64,000 nucleotides of DNA from Stigmatella aurantiaca DW4/3-1 (GCF_000165485.1 NC_014623.1:8822893-8886892); one strand, 5' to 3'. Counted from the first letter of the stretch, positions 17,732 through 26,768 are shown. Notes: generated from the letters alone by a model not told the origin. Made by a program: numbers and translations.

Positions 17732-17953
17732 AACTCCCTCGAACGTTTCGAACAGGTCAAAGGCCAGAGCCCGCCCAGGCTACCAGAGCTTTCAGGGCAG
17801 GAACCGGCCAAGCCCCTGCCGACTCACCCGCGCCCTCGGCCGTTCCGCCCCCCCGGCGGACACAAGCGGGGGCCGCGCTCCGGGGGGCGAGCTTCCCCCT
17901 GCCGGGTGTTCTCCGCTCGGGAAGGGGGGCCATTGGCGCTAGGATGCGCGCCC

Positions 17954-19111
17954 ATGTCCAAGCGCATCCGGATCATCGAGGGGACGTGGAACTGCACCTC
18001 GTGTGACACGAAGGGCATCCTTGCCCGGCACAAGAAGTGCCCCCAGTGCAACAACCCCCGGGAGCTCACCGGCAAGGAGTCCGAGTTCGACTTCGGCGGC
18101 ACCGATGCGGCGACGGGCAAGGCCCTGCGCGAGGGCGTGACCGACGAGACGGCGCTGGAGCTGGCCGGCGCGGGCGCGGACTGGTTCTGCGCCTACTGCG
18201 GTGCCTCCAACCGGGGCGACCAGACGCTCTGCAAGCACTGCCAGGCGGAGCGCACCCAGGATGCCAAGGCCCTCCAGGAAGAGGAGGCCGCCGATGACGA
18301 GCACCCCCTGCGCGCCCCCCCGCGGGCCTCCTCCGCGAAGAAGACGCTGGGCAAGGTGGCCCTGGTCCTCGGGGGCAGCCTGTTCTTCTGCTGCTCCGGC
18401 ACCCTCATCTACGGCCTCTGGAGCACCGCCACCCACGACACCTCGGGCCAACTCGTGCGCACCGAGTGGAAGCGCACCGTGTTCCAGGAGCGTTTCACTC
18501 CCGTGACGCTGGAGGGCTGGCAGGACGAACTGCACGCCCAGCCCCCCCGCATGCCCGTGAATGGCCTGGGCGAGTCCGCCGGCGTGCAGAACATCCGGGG
18601 CTGCGTCTCCAGCCGCCGAGGCTCCCGGAAGGTGGCCGATGGCACCGAGCGCGTCTGCTCGACGAAGACGCGCAAGAAGGCCTGTGGCACGGAGGAGAAG
18701 TGCCAGACGCGGAACAAGGGCAACGGCTTTCAGGAAGAAGTCTGCAGGGACGTGACCCGGTACTGCGACGAGTCCTATGAGGACTGCCGCAACGAGACGC
18801 GCTACCGTCAAGAGCCCGTCTATGCCCAGAAGTGCAACTACGACACCTACCAGTGGAAGGAAGTGGCGCGCCGCGAGCTCTCGGGTCAATCCGGAGAGCC
18901 TCCTCGCTGGCCCGAGCTGTCCATGAGCCCCACGGACCGCCTGCGGCGCGAGGAGCACTATGTCTTGCACGTCGAGTACGACGATGACGGGAAGAAGCAG
19001 GCAACCTTCGAGCCCAAGACCGAGCAGGAGTTCCTCTCCTGGAAGCCAGGACAACCGGTGTCCGTGACGGTAACCAATGGTGGGGACATCCAGAAGCTGC
19101 TCCCGCGCTGA
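17954..19111 (+). CDS. Double zinc-ribbon membrane protein
   Basis: 385 residues. The N-terminus carries two Zn-ribbon pairs: CTSC...CPQC (residues about 14-34, CxxC-x14-CxxC) and CAYC...CKHC (about 79-96, CxxC-x10-CxxC, RanBP2-like). A membrane helix follows (KVALVLGGSLFFCCSGTLIYGLW, about 137-160), then an extracytoplasmic domain of about 220 residues with many cysteines (GCVSSRRG, VCSTKTRKKACGTEEKC, RYCDESYEDCRNETRYRQEPVYAQKC). Function unknown; the architecture suggests a sensor or scaffold across the inner membrane. The start was chosen at the Met opening the zinc ribbon; the in-frame sequence further upstream is low-complexity and overlaps the promoter region of the lipoprotein gene. 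Confidence 0.7.
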   Translation: MSKRIRIIEGTWNCTSCDTKGILARHKKCPQCNNPRELTGKESEFDFGGTDAATGKALREGVTDETALELAGAGADWFCAYCGASNRGDQTLCKHCQAERTQDAKALQEEEAADDEHPLRAPPRASSAKKTLGKVALVLGGSLFFCCSGTLIYGLWSTATHDTSGQLVRTEWKRTVFQERFTPVTLEGWQDELHAQPPRMPVNGLGESAGVQNIRGCVSSRRGSRKVADGTERVCSTKTRKKACGTEEKCQTRNKGNGFQEEVCRDVTRYCDESYEDCRNETRYRQEPVYAQKCNYDTYQWKEVARRELSGQSGEPPRWPELSMSPTDRLRREEHYVLHVEYDDDGKKQATFEPKTEQEFLSWKPGQPVSVTVTNGGDIQKLLPR

Positions 19112-19140
19112 ACGGGCGGCACTTGAGGCCGGAGGGTGAT

Positions 19141-19160
19141 ATTGTAACAATACATTGTAC
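19141..19160. promoter_or_regulatory. AT-rich array of alternating half-sites upstream of the barrel-YfiR-kinase operon
   Basis: ATTGTAACAATACATTGTAC contains ATTGT, ACAAT and ATTGT alternating in orientation, so two overlapping palindromes share the middle arm. It is strikingly AT-rich for this genome and lies 37 bases before the start of the outer-membrane barrel gene. A regulator-binding site or promoter element is likely; the protein is unknown. Confidence 0.4.
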
Positions 19161-19196
19161 GAGTACGGTGATCATGTCTTGAGGGAGATCCCCCCT

Positions 19197-20510
19197 GTGT
19201 TGCCTGTTCACACCGTTCTCTGGTGCCGCGTCGGGCTCTGGTTGCTCCCCCTGTGGATGCTCCATGCCGCCCCCGCGCTGGCCCAGGACGACACGCCCCC
19301 AGCCACCGATGAGCAGGCCCAAGCCTCCGCGCCTCCAACGGCCCCCGGGGACCCCGCCGCCGACCCGGCCCCCAAGTCCCCGGAGAAGAGCCTGGAGGAG
19401 CTGCTCCAGGAAGAGGTGGCTCCCGCCTCCGTCGGCTCCTTCGGATACCGCCTGCGCCGCTATGGCATTACCCCGTATGTCCACGGGGTCATCACCACGG
19501 ATCTCTGGCAGTGGGAGCGGCGCAGGGGAAATGTCCCCCACCACAACAGCTTCGAGCTGAGGGATGCCAACCTCTACTTCGGCGCCGACATTTTCGATCT
19601 CATCGTTCCCGAGGTGTTCCTGGAGTTCGAACCCAGCTTCACCTCCTATGAATTCAACACCGGCATCCGGCTCCGGTATGCGCAGTTGGACCTGCGCATT
19701 CACAAGGAGCTCCTGGTCCTGCGGGCGGGCCTCTTCCTGGTGCCCTTCGGGACCTACAACACGGTGACCCTGCCGGCCTTCATCAACAAGCTGCCCGAGC
19801 GGCCCACGGTCTTCCGGGAAGTCATTCCGAGTCCCTGGCAAGAGGTGGGGGTCCAGCTCACGGGCTCGTGGCAGTGGGCTCCGGGCCGGGCCCTGAGCTA
19901 CGCCGTCTTCATCACGAACGGCATGGAGCAATTCAACGGGAACAACCCGCTGGATCCCAACGATGACGGCGTCGATGAAGGCGGCTCCATCGCGTTCTTC
20001 ACCCCCTCGTACGCGGACATCCACAACACCACCAAGTCATTCGGTGCCCGCCTCAGCGCGGAGCTGGCCGAGGGGCTCTCGGTGGGGGCCTCGGGCTACA
20101 CGGGGGCCTACACGTACGATGGGGCCCGGCGGCTGAGCCTTGTCGGCGCCGATGCGACCTTCGTCCGTGGCCCGCTCACCCTCGAGTTGGAGGCCGCGCT
20201 CGCCCACCAGCAAATCCAGGGAGGAGCGCTCGACAAGTGGGGCTATGCCGCCGTCGCCTCCTACCGGGTCAACGCCCAGTTCGAACCCCTCGTCGCCTTG
20301 GATCAGGCCAAGATCGGGACCCTCCCCGCCCCGTTCGATGGCCAGAGCTTCGCCGAGAATGGACACTCCTACTGGGGCGGGTTCATCTTCTTGCCGTTTC
20401 CGGAGCAGATTCCCACAGCGCTCACCAAGGCCGTCTATCGCATCACCTTCCCGAGCCAGGACAAGCCCACGCAGCACGTGTTCACCCTCCAGCTGACCGT
20501 TGGTTTCTAG
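19197..20510 (+). CDS. Outer-membrane beta-barrel (porin-like) protein
   Basis: About 437 residues. A signal peptide ends HAAPALAQDD, then a Pro/Ala-rich linker, a short helix (KSLEELLQEEVAP) and an amphipathic beta-rich barrel ending in Phe (FTLQLTVGF), the classic outer-membrane C-terminus. The middle resembles phosphate-selective-porin O/P-like proteins (ELRDANLYFGADIF, RYAQLDLRIHKELLVLRAGLFLVPFGTYN, PWQEVGVQLTGSW). GTG 19197 is preferred because GGGAG precedes it by about ten bases and it gives a good signal peptide; TTG 19155 is an in-frame alternative. It is the first gene of the YfiR-kinase operon, only 10 bases before the next gene, and may be the outer-membrane component of that sensory system. 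Confidence 0.75.
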   Translation: MLPVHTVLWCRVGLWLLPLWMLHAAPALAQDDTPPATDEQAQASAPPTAPGDPAADPAPKSPEKSLEELLQEEVAPASVGSFGYRLRRYGITPYVHGVITTDLWQWERRRGNVPHHNSFELRDANLYFGADIFDLIVPEVFLEFEPSFTSYEFNTGIRLRYAQLDLRIHKELLVLRAGLFLVPFGTYNTVTLPAFINKLPERPTVFREVIPSPWQEVGVQLTGSWQWAPGRALSYAVFITNGMEQFNGNNPLDPNDDGVDEGGSIAFFTPSYADIHNTTKSFGARLSAELAEGLSVGASGYTGAYTYDGARRLSLVGADATFVRGPLTLELEAALAHQQIQGGALDKWGYAAVASYRVNAQFEPLVALDQAKIGTLPAPFDGQSFAENGHSYWGGFIFLPFPEQIPTALTKAVYRITFPSQDKPTQHVFTLQLTVGF

Positions 20511-20520
20511 CGCCTCTGAG

Positions 20521-21108
20521 ATGACGATGACCCGGTTCTCCCTCCGCGCGCTCACGTTTCTGTTGGTCATGCTGGGCCACAGCCTCCATGCCCTCGCGGC
20601 GGATGATCTGGCCCCCGGCAAGCAGGCCGCGCTCCTGCTCCGCGTCCTGCCCTATGACCGCAACTTCTCGAAGCGCGTGGAGGAAGCCGTCACGGTCGTG
20701 GTGGTGTATCGCGAGAGGAACCTGAAATCCGAGACCTATGGCATCGATGTGACGATGGCCCTGAAGGACATCGCGCGGACGGCCCAGCTGCGCGACCTGC
20801 CCGTGCGCGTCCTGCGCATCGGGTACTCGAGCCCCGAGGAGTTCGAGGCGGCCATGGCGCAACAGCGCGTCGCCGCGCTCTACGTCTGCCCTGGCCTGAG
20901 CGACGTCATCGAGTCCATCTCCGAGATCTCCCGGCGCTACAAGATCCTCTCGTTCTCCGGCCGGGAGGGCGACATCCGCGAAGACATCAGCATCGGGTTG
21001 CTCCGGCGCGGGGCCCGGCCCGCGATCGTCGTGAACCTGAGCACCGCCATGGCTGAAGGCGCGGACCTGGAGCCCGAGCTGCTCGCGCTCAGCGAGATCC
21101 TTCGATGA
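20521..21108 (+). CDS. YfiR-like periplasmic protein (DUF4154)
   Basis: 195 residues with a signal peptide (RFSLRALTFLLVMLGHSLHALA). The mature domain has the YfiR pattern: KQAALLLRVLPYDRNF near the start, VVVVYRERNLKS, then a C-terminal VAALYVCPGLSDVIESISEISRRYKILSFSGREGDIREDISIGLL...RPAIVVNLSTA segment. YfiR in Pseudomonas is a periplasmic repressor that holds the CHASE8 diguanylate cyclase YfiN off. Here the next gene encodes a CHASE8-like histidine kinase, starting in the stop codon of this one (ATGA overlap), so this protein probably controls that kinase (inference). Start taken at the first ATG after the barrel gene's stop; ATG 20527 is equally possible. Confidence 0.82.
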   Translation: MTMTRFSLRALTFLLVMLGHSLHALAADDLAPGKQAALLLRVLPYDRNFSKRVEEAVTVVVVYRERNLKSETYGIDVTMALKDIARTAQLRDLPVRVLRIGYSSPEEFEAAMAQQRVAALYVCPGLSDVIESISEISRRYKILSFSGREGDIREDISIGLLRRGARPAIVVNLSTAMAEGADLEPELLALSEILR

Positions 21109-22613
21109 CCCGCTTGAGGCGTCTTCTGGGTGAGAAGCCCCTGACCGTCAAGCTCGCGGGGCTCCTGTCCGCCGTCATCCTGGCCACCATCCTCAGCCTG
21201 TCGATCTCGTTGATCTCGACCCTGACCTCCAACACGGAGGACCTGCTCCACGAGCGCGCCAAGAGCCTGGCCACGGTGATGGCGACGCTCGTCTCGGCCG
21301 CCATCGAGTTCGAGCACACGGAGGCCGCCACCGAGCGCCTGAGCGCCCTGGCCAAGAGCCCCGATGCCATCTACGCCGCCATCTACGCCCCCGACGGCAC
21401 CCGCCTGGCCCAGTGGGGCGAGGTGCCCCCTTCGTCCCCCTTCCTGCTGCCGGTCCTCATCGCCACCTCGAAAATGGACCATCACCACCTCCAGGCGGCG
21501 GTCCCCGTGGGGGACACGCTCCACTCCTCGCTGGTCATCGCCTTCTCCCGCGCCGAGCAGCACCGCCAGGCAGCCGCCATCATCCAGGCCGCGCTGCTCA
21601 CCTCGGGCCTGCTCCTGCCCATCATGATCCTGCTGGGCGTCCTCGTCGCCACCAGCATCGTCCAGCCGATCCGCGCCATGACGGGGATCGCGGATGCGAT
21701 CGCCCGCGGAGACCGGATCGCGCTCTCGCAACTGCCCTCCAGCGAGCCGGACGAGTCGGGCACCCTGGCGAGGGCATTCCACCGGCTCCTGGTGCAGGAG
21801 CACGAGAACCAGTCCCTGCTCGAGGCGCGGGTGGAGGAGCGCACCCAGGCCTTGCAGAAGGCCAATGCGGAGCTGGCGCTGCGGCTGCGCCAGCTCGCGG
21901 AAGCCCAGGAGCAGCTCGTCCAGACCGGGAAGATGGCCGCGGTGGGCCAGCTGGCCGGGGGCGTCGCGCACGAGATCAACAACCCGCTGGCGGTCATCCT
22001 CGGTTTCGCCCAGGGCATGGATCGCCGCGTGCCCGAGAACGATCCCATGCGCCTGCCCGTGCGCTCCATCGTCCGCGAGGCGCTGCGCTGCAAGAACCTG
22101 GTGCAGGAGCTGCTGACCTTCTCCCGCGTCGGCAAGAAGAACATCGAGTCCGTCGATCTGAACGCCCTCGTGCGCTCCACGCTCGTGCTCGTCGAGGCGC
22201 GCGCGCGGACCCAAGAGGTGAAGATCCTCCAGGACTTCGCCGCGACCCTGCCCATTCTCCAAGGAAACAAGACTCAGCTCCAACAAGTGCTCGTGAACCT
22301 GGGGACGAACGCCCTCGATGTCATGAAGGGCGGAGGAACCCTGACGGTGCGTACGTATCTCCAGGGCACGGAGAGCGTCTGCCTGGAAGTCACGGACACC
22401 GGGAGCGGCATCCCCGAGGAGGTCCGCTCGCGAATCTTCGATCCCTTCTTCACGACCAAGCCGGTGGGTGAAGGGACAGGCCTGGGCCTGAGCCTCGTCT
22501 ACGAAATCGTCCAGCAGCACCGGGGACAGATCGAGGTAGAGAGCCAAATCGGCGTGGGCACCACCATGCGGGTCAAACTCCCCGTGAGCTCAAGCGGGGC
22601 TGCAAGCGCATGA
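21105..22613 (+). CDS. Membrane sensor histidine kinase with CHASE8-like periplasmic domain
   Basis: 502 residues. Membrane helix about 16-40, a periplasmic domain about 41-155 resembling CHASE8 ([39 protein letters not shown]), second helix about 158-185, HAMP about 183-240, coiled coil, then a complete kinase core: phospho-acceptor His289 in [12 protein letters not shown] box [16 protein letters not shown]1 [12 protein letters not shown] box FDPFFTTKP and G2 [10 protein letters not shown]. It should autophosphorylate and pass phosphate to the receiver encoded next, whose ATG overlaps this stop (ATGA). The combination with YfiR suggests sensing of redox or envelope state, by analogy with YfiBNR. 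Confidence 0.9.
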   Translation: MTRLRRLLGEKPLTVKLAGLLSAVILATILSLSISLISTLTSNTEDLLHERAKSLATVMATLVSAAIEFEHTEAATERLSALAKSPDAIYAAIYAPDGTRLAQWGEVPPSSPFLLPVLIATSKMDHHHLQAAVPVGDTLHSSLVIAFSRAEQHRQAAAIIQAALLTSGLLLPIMILLGVLVATSIVQPIRAMTGIADAIARGDRIALSQLPSSEPDESGTLARAFHRLLVQEHENQSLLEARVEERTQALQKANAELALRLRQLAEAQEQLVQTGKMAAVGQLAGGVAHEINNPLAVILGFAQGMDRRVPENDPMRLPVRSIVREALRCKNLVQELLTFSRVGKKNIESVDLNALVRSTLVLVEARARTQEVKILQDFAATLPILQGNKTQLQQVLVNLGTNALDVMKGGGTLTVRTYLQGTESVCLEVTDTGSGIPEEVRSRIFDPFFTTKPVGEGTGLGLSLVYEIVQQHRGQIEVESQIGVGTTMRVKLPVSSSGAASA

Positions 22614-23005
22614 TGAGCCTGGCAGGCAAATGCATTCTGATCGCAGATGATGAAGAAGGCATCCGTGACCTCTTTCGATTCACTCTGGAACCCCTCGGCG
22701 TGGAGGTCGTCACGGTCAGCGATGGGTGGGAGGCTTTTGAAGCCGTCCAGCTCCGGGGTTTCGATCTCATCATCTTGGATGTGCATATGCCCCGGCTGAG
22801 CGGTCCCGAGGTGCTCGTGAAGATCCGGGAGCTCCGGCCGGCCCAACGGGTGCTGGTGGTGAGCAGCAGCTCGGATGCCAGTCATGCTTTCGAGCAGCGG
22901 GTGTCCGAGTTCGGCGCCTCCGCCTGCCTGTACAAGCCCGTGGAGCTCGATGAGCTGCTCTCGGCCATCGAACGCGCCCTGTCCGAAGGGGGAAAGGCCG
23001 CATGA
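22610..23005 (+). CDS. Single-domain response regulator (receiver only)
   Basis: 131 residues, just a CheY-like receiver: acidic pocket ADDEEG, phospho-acceptor Asp in LIILDVHMP, and Lys in CLYKPVE. There is no output domain, so it must act by protein contact or as a phosphate carrier. Both ends overlap neighbours (ATGA with the sensor kinase before, ATGA with the receiver-GAF-kinase after), so it is co-translated with them and probably links the two. Confidence 0.9.
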   Translation: MMSLAGKCILIADDEEGIRDLFRFTLEPLGVEVVTVSDGWEAFEAVQLRGFDLIILDVHMPRLSGPEVLVKIRELRPAQRVLVVSSSSDASHAFEQRVSEFGASACLYKPVELDELLSAIERALSEGGKAA

Positions 23006-24717
23006 GCACGCGCGCTTCCGTCCTGGTCATCGACGACGAGCCAGGCATCCGGGACATGCTCTCCTTCGAGCTCTCGCAAGAGGGCTTCGACGTCGAAACG
23101 GCCGAGAACGGCATGGCCGCGGTGGAGACATTGCGGCGCCGGAAGTTCGATCTGGCCATCACGGACCTCAAGATGCCCGGCATGGACGGGGTGGCGACCG
23201 TCGAGGCACTGCGCGCCCTGGATCCGGACATCGAGGTCATCGTCGCCACGGGCTATGCGAGCGTGGAGACGGCGGTCGCCTGCATGAAGCACGGGGCCTA
23301 TGACTACATCCAGAAGCCCTATGACGTCGCCGAGCTGAAGCTCCTGCTTGAGCGGGCGCGGCAGAAGAGCCACCTTCAGAGCGTGGTGGCCCTCTACGAG
23401 GCGAGCCGCGCCCTCATGACGACGCTCCACCACGCGGACCTGGTGCAACTCGTGGTGACGCTGGCCCAGCGGGTGCTTCGCGCGGATGACATCGGGCTCA
23501 TCCTCTGGCGGGACGAGCCCGGGGACTTCCACGTCCACCGGCTGGTGCACGATGTGCTTCCCTCGGAGCCGCTGCTCCTGGCGCTGGCCGGGCGCGTGAC
23601 GCAGAAAGGGGGCGCGCTGCGGCTGGCCGCGCACGAGATCCAACCGCTCGCCTCCCCGAGCGAGAACCGGATCTACTCCTCCGCGCTGGCGTATCCGCTG
23701 GTGGCGCGAGACCGGGCCCTGGGCGCCCTGGTGGCGCTGCGTCGCGGCAACTCCCTGGAGTTCGCCTCGTCCGAGCTCCAGAAAGGAACGGTCTTCGCCA
23801 GCCAGCTCGCCATCTCCCTGGACAATGCCCGCCTCTACGACGAGCTGGCCCAGAAGGTGTCCGAGCTCGTCCGGACCCGCGAACAGCTCGTTCACGCCGA
23901 GAAGATGGGCCTGGCCGGGCAGCTCGCGGGCGCCGTCGCCCACGAGGTCAACAACCCCCTGTCCTTCGTGCAGGCCAACCTCAGCGCCATGAGTGACTAT
24001 GCCCTGATGGTGAACGGCATGTGGCTGGCCTCGAAGGAGGCGGCGCATTACCTCCACGGGCAGAACCTCCCGGAGTCCCAGGCGCACGCCCACATGCTGC
24101 TCGCGCCCGCGGGCACCCAGGAGCGGACGGAGAGCCTGCTCCGGGAGATCGACGAGGTCGTCACCGACACGCTCGATGGCGTGAAGCGGATCGCCGAGCT
24201 CGTCTCCGGCTTCGCGCGCCTCGCCGAGCCGCAGACGTCCGCCAGCCCCGAGCCGGTGGACGTCAATGCGGTCGTCCAAGCGTGCCTCGAGACACTGCCG
24301 GAAGAGGGCGGGCCCAGCGCTGGGGAGATTCACTTCCTCCCATCGCCCTGCCTCGCGCTCATCGCGCGGGAAGACCTCAAGTTCGCCCTGCTCCAGATGA
24401 TGACGTTCCTGCGCGCGCCCACGGGCGGCCAGGCCAACCCCGCCTGCACCCTCATCCTCCAGACAGGAACCTCGGAGGGCCAGCCCTGGCTGGACATGAT
24501 CAACCAGGATCTGCGCCTGACCGAGGAAGAGCGGCGCCGGATCTTCGATCCCCGGGTGGAGCTGGACAGCGGCGGCCGGACGATGCGCCTCAACATCGCG
24601 CTCGCGCTGACGTATCAGATGCTGCGCCGCAACGACGCCGAGGTCTCGACGATGCTCGATCCGGAGCTCGGCATCGTGTTCCGGATCCTGTTCAAGCCGC
24701 CCATGCCGTGGATGTAG
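23002..24717 (+). CDS. Receiver-GAF-histidine kinase with degenerate ATPase domain
   Basis: 571 residues, soluble. Receiver about 1-120 (IDDEPG, Asp55 in ITDLKMPG, Lys105 in IQKPYD). GAF domain about 130-285. DHp domain with intact His314 in GAVAHEVNNPL. The catalytic ATPase region, about 405-571, lacks the expected motifs: the N-box asparagine is absent (LKFALLQMMTFLRAP), G1 DxGxG is replaced by MINQDLRLTEEERRRIFDPR, and the G2 glycines are missing (GGRTMRLNIALALTY). It may therefore be phosphorylated at His314 by a partner kinase or act as a scaffold. Last gene of the operon; it converges on rlmN with seven bases between the stops. Confidence 0.87.
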   Translation: MSTRASVLVIDDEPGIRDMLSFELSQEGFDVETAENGMAAVETLRRRKFDLAITDLKMPGMDGVATVEALRALDPDIEVIVATGYASVETAVACMKHGAYDYIQKPYDVAELKLLLERARQKSHLQSVVALYEASRALMTTLHHADLVQLVVTLAQRVLRADDIGLILWRDEPGDFHVHRLVHDVLPSEPLLLALAGRVTQKGGALRLAAHEIQPLASPSENRIYSSALAYPLVARDRALGALVALRRGNSLEFASSELQKGTVFASQLAISLDNARLYDELAQKVSELVRTREQLVHAEKMGLAGQLAGAVAHEVNNPLSFVQANLSAMSDYALMVNGMWLASKEAAHYLHGQNLPESQAHAHMLLAPAGTQERTESLLREIDEVVTDTLDGVKRIAELVSGFARLAEPQTSASPEPVDVNAVVQACLETLPEEGGPSAGEIHFLPSPCLALIAREDLKFALLQMMTFLRAPTGGQANPACTLILQTGTSEGQPWLDMINQDLRLTEEERRRIFDPRVELDSGGRTMRLNIALALTYQMLRRNDAEVSTMLDPELGIVFRILFKPPMPWM

Positions 24718-24724
24718 ACGGCCC

Positions 24725-25810
24725 TTACGAGCCCTCGTGGACGCTCTGCGCGGGGGCCGCGGGCGGAGGCGGCAGCACGGTGCCCCCGTACTGGCTGGCC
24801 TCCAGCGTGCCGCAGGCCGCGCCGATGTCCTTGCCCCCCGAGTAGCGCCGCGCGATCGGCGCCTTGAGAATTTGCAGGTGGTCCCGGAACGCCTTCAGCT
24901 CCTCGGCGCTGGGGGGCAGGTACTTGCCCGTCGGATCCGTCACGTCGATGAGGTCCACCTTGATGGGGATGCCCTCGAAGGTGTCCTTCAGCGCCTGGGC
25001 ATCCTCCCGCCCCAGGTTGAAGCCGGAGATGGCCACGTAGGCGATCATCGCCCGCTCACGCCGCACCTGCGTGTACTCGCGAATGGCCTCCACCAACTCC
25101 GGCAGCGGGTGCCCCTTCTCGATGGGGAGCACCTTCAGCCGCTTCTCCGGGATGGCGCTCGTCACCGAGAAGGCCAGCCGGTACGGGTGCCCTTCGCTCG
25201 TGTACCGGCGGATGGCCGGGACCATGCCCGCGGTGGAGAAGGTGATGGCCGTGCCGGAGATGGCGAAGCCCGCCGGGTTCGAGAGGATCTGCGCCGCGCG
25301 GATGGTCTCCGCGTAGTTCAAGAGCGGCTCGCCCATGCCCATGAACACCACGCCGCGCACGGGCCGGTCTGCCTCCTCGCGCACCTGCATCACCTGATCG
25401 AGGATCTCCCACGTCTTCAGGTTGCGCTGGAAGCCGAGCTTTCCCGTCATGCAGAAGTCGCACGCCAGGGCACAGCCCACCTGGCTGGACACGCAGACGA
25501 TGTACTTCTCGTCGAAGATGGGGATGCGCACCGCCTCCACGCGCCCGCCCAGGGGCGAGCCGAAGAGGTACTTCACGAAGCCGTCCTCGGCTTGGCGCCG
25601 CTCCACCACCTCCAGCCGCGGCATCTGCCCGTGGGCCCGCAGGTGCTCGGCCACCCGGCGGGGAACCTGCGGGGCCGCGCAGACTTCCTCCACCGTCCGG
25701 GCGCCGTGCGCGAACACGGCCGCGAACACCTTGCGCACCGCCGTGGGGGTCGGCGCCAGGGGCGCCAGGGCTTCCCCGAGTTCCGGCAGTGAGAGTTGCT
25801 TCAGGTTCAC
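24725..25810 (-). CDS. rlmN: RlmN-type radical SAM 23S rRNA (adenine-C2) methyltransferase
   Basis: 361 residues. Radical SAM cluster CALACDFC in the family context SSQVGCALACDFCMTG, the SAM-contact GMGEPLLNY motif, and the essential C-terminal methyl-carrier Cys in GAACGTLEAS. RlmN adds methyl to C2 of A2503 in 23S rRNA and A37 of some tRNAs, affecting decoding and ribosome-antibiotic sensitivity. The start is a GTG overlapping the stop of the anti-sigma gene (GTGA), so translation is coupled; this start matches the usual RlmN N-terminus (NLKQLSLPEL). A longer in-frame start at 25948 lies inside the anti-sigma gene and is rejected. The final 20 residues are Pro/Ala-rich. Confidence 0.92.
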   Translation of the reverse strand: MNLKQLSLPELGEALAPLAPTPTAVRKVFAAVFAHGARTVEEVCAAPQVPRRVAEHLRAHGQMPRLEVVERRQAEDGFVKYLFGSPLGGRVEAVRIPIFDEKYIVCVSSQVGCALACDFCMTGKLGFQRNLKTWEILDQVMQVREEADRPVRGVVFMGMGEPLLNYAETIRAAQILSNPAGFAISGTAITFSTAGMVPAIRRYTSEGHPYRLAFSVTSAIPEKRLKVLPIEKGHPLPELVEAIREYTQVRRERAMIAYVAISGFNLGREDAQALKDTFEGIPIKVDLIDVTDPTGKYLPPSAEELKAFRDHLQILKAPIARRYSGGKDIGAACGTLEASQYGGTVLPPPPAAPAQSVHEGS

Positions 25811-26046
25811 GAGGCGGACTTGATCTTCGAGCGGAGGTACTCGGTCAGTTTCTCCGATACCTCCTTGGGCATGCGCGCGGCCAGGGCCCGCTTGCAGAGC
25901 CCAGGGGTCGCCCGGTAGGTGCGCAAGAAGTCCACGCACGGGGAACACCCTTGCAGGTGTTCACGCAGGTGCTGGGTCTCCTCCTGCGACAGCTCGCCGT
26001 CGAGGAAGTTCATCAGGAGGTTGATGGAATCTTTACAGGTATACAT
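25807..26046 (-). CDS. Zinc-binding anti-sigma factor (ZAS type)
   Basis: 79 residues, soluble, no membrane helix. It carries the zinc anti-sigma motif H-x3-C-x2-C (EHLQGCSPC, residues about 30-37) after an N-terminal Cys (MYTCKDSINLLMNFLDGELSQEE), then a basic helical tail. Such small proteins sequester an ECF sigma factor and often release it on oxidation of the zinc cysteines. The ECF gene lies 69 bases upstream on the same strand and rlmN overlaps its stop downstream, so this is the middle gene of a stress-type operon. Confidence 0.87.
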   Translation of the reverse strand: MYTCKDSINLLMNFLDGELSQEETQHLREHLQGCSPCVDFLRTYRATPGLCKRALAARMPKEVSEKLTEYLRSKIKSAS

Positions 26047-26115
26047 CCAGAGCCTCGACCGCAGCCATCCTCGAATCCGTGCTCCCTTCGAAGATGCCGG
26101 GGACGCCGGAGGGTT

Positions 26116-26733
26116 TCACACTTCACGATTGTCCCGGTTGTAGAACTGGTCAATCGCCTCCCGCAACGCGAGCCGGGCTCGATGCAACCGGCTCTTGATC
26201 GCGGGCACGGAATCCCCCGTCAACTCCGAGATTTGTTCGTAGCTGAGCCCCTCGACGTCTTTCAAGAGGAAGACTTCGCGGTACCCTTCGGGCAGCCGGT
26301 CGGTTGCCTGCTGGATCGCCAGCCCGGTCTCCGCATCCAGCGCCTTCTCCTCGGCATCCCGGCTCCAGTCGCGCTCCGGGTAGGCCGACAGCGAGCCCCG
26401 CTCGGTGAACTCCGGCCCCATGAGCTCGTCCTCGGCCGCCTGCACCACCCGGCGGTGGCGCAGCCGCATCAGGGCATGGTTCGCCGCGATGCGATAGACC
26501 CAGGAGCTGAACGCCGCATCTCCCCGGAATTCCTTGAGGTGTTGGTAGGCGGACAGGAAGGTGTCCTGGGAAATCTCCGCGGCGTCCGCCTCGGAACGCG
26601 TCATTCTCAGCGCCAACCCGAAGACCTTGTCCCGGTGGGACTCCACCAGTGCCTCGAACGCGGCCATGTCTCCGGCTTGCGCGCGCGCCAGCACCTGGCG
26701 GTCTTCTTGGGGTGGGGAAACCTCGTCGGGCAT
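26116..26733 (-). CDS. ECF RNA polymerase sigma factor
   Basis: 205 residues. Sigma region 2, about 25-90 (AFEALVESHRDKVFGLALRMTRSEADAAEISQDTFLSAY, then FSSWVYRIAANHALMRLR). A longer-than-usual linker follows (AAEDELMGPEFTERGSL...RDWSRDAEEKALDAE). Region 4, about 140-200, with DRLPEGYREVFLLKDVEGLSYEQISELTG and the helix-turn-helix SVPAIKSRLHRARL. Directs RNA polymerase to stress promoters; it should be held by the anti-sigma factor encoded next. Start at ATG 26733 has GGGAGG 12 bases upstream; an ATG eight codons earlier (26757) has no ribosome site. The methyladenine glycosylase gene ends 35 bases upstream on the same strand. Confidence 0.92.
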   Translation of the reverse strand: MPDEVSPPQEDRQVLARAQAGDMAAFEALVESHRDKVFGLALRMTRSEADAAEISQDTFLSAYQHLKEFRGDAAFSSWVYRIAANHALMRLRHRRVVQAAEDELMGPEFTERGSLSAYPERDWSRDAEEKALDAETGLAIQQATDRLPEGYREVFLLKDVEGLSYEQISELTGDSVPAIKSRLHRARLALREAIDQFYNRDNREV

Positions 26734-26768
26734 GTCGGGACTCAACCTCCCAGTCATGAGGTCTGCCG

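Noticed and set aside
25811-25948. N-terminal extension of rlmN
   Set aside because: It would overlap the anti-sigma gene by over 130 bases, and the added residues do not fit the RlmN family; the GTGA-coupled start is better.
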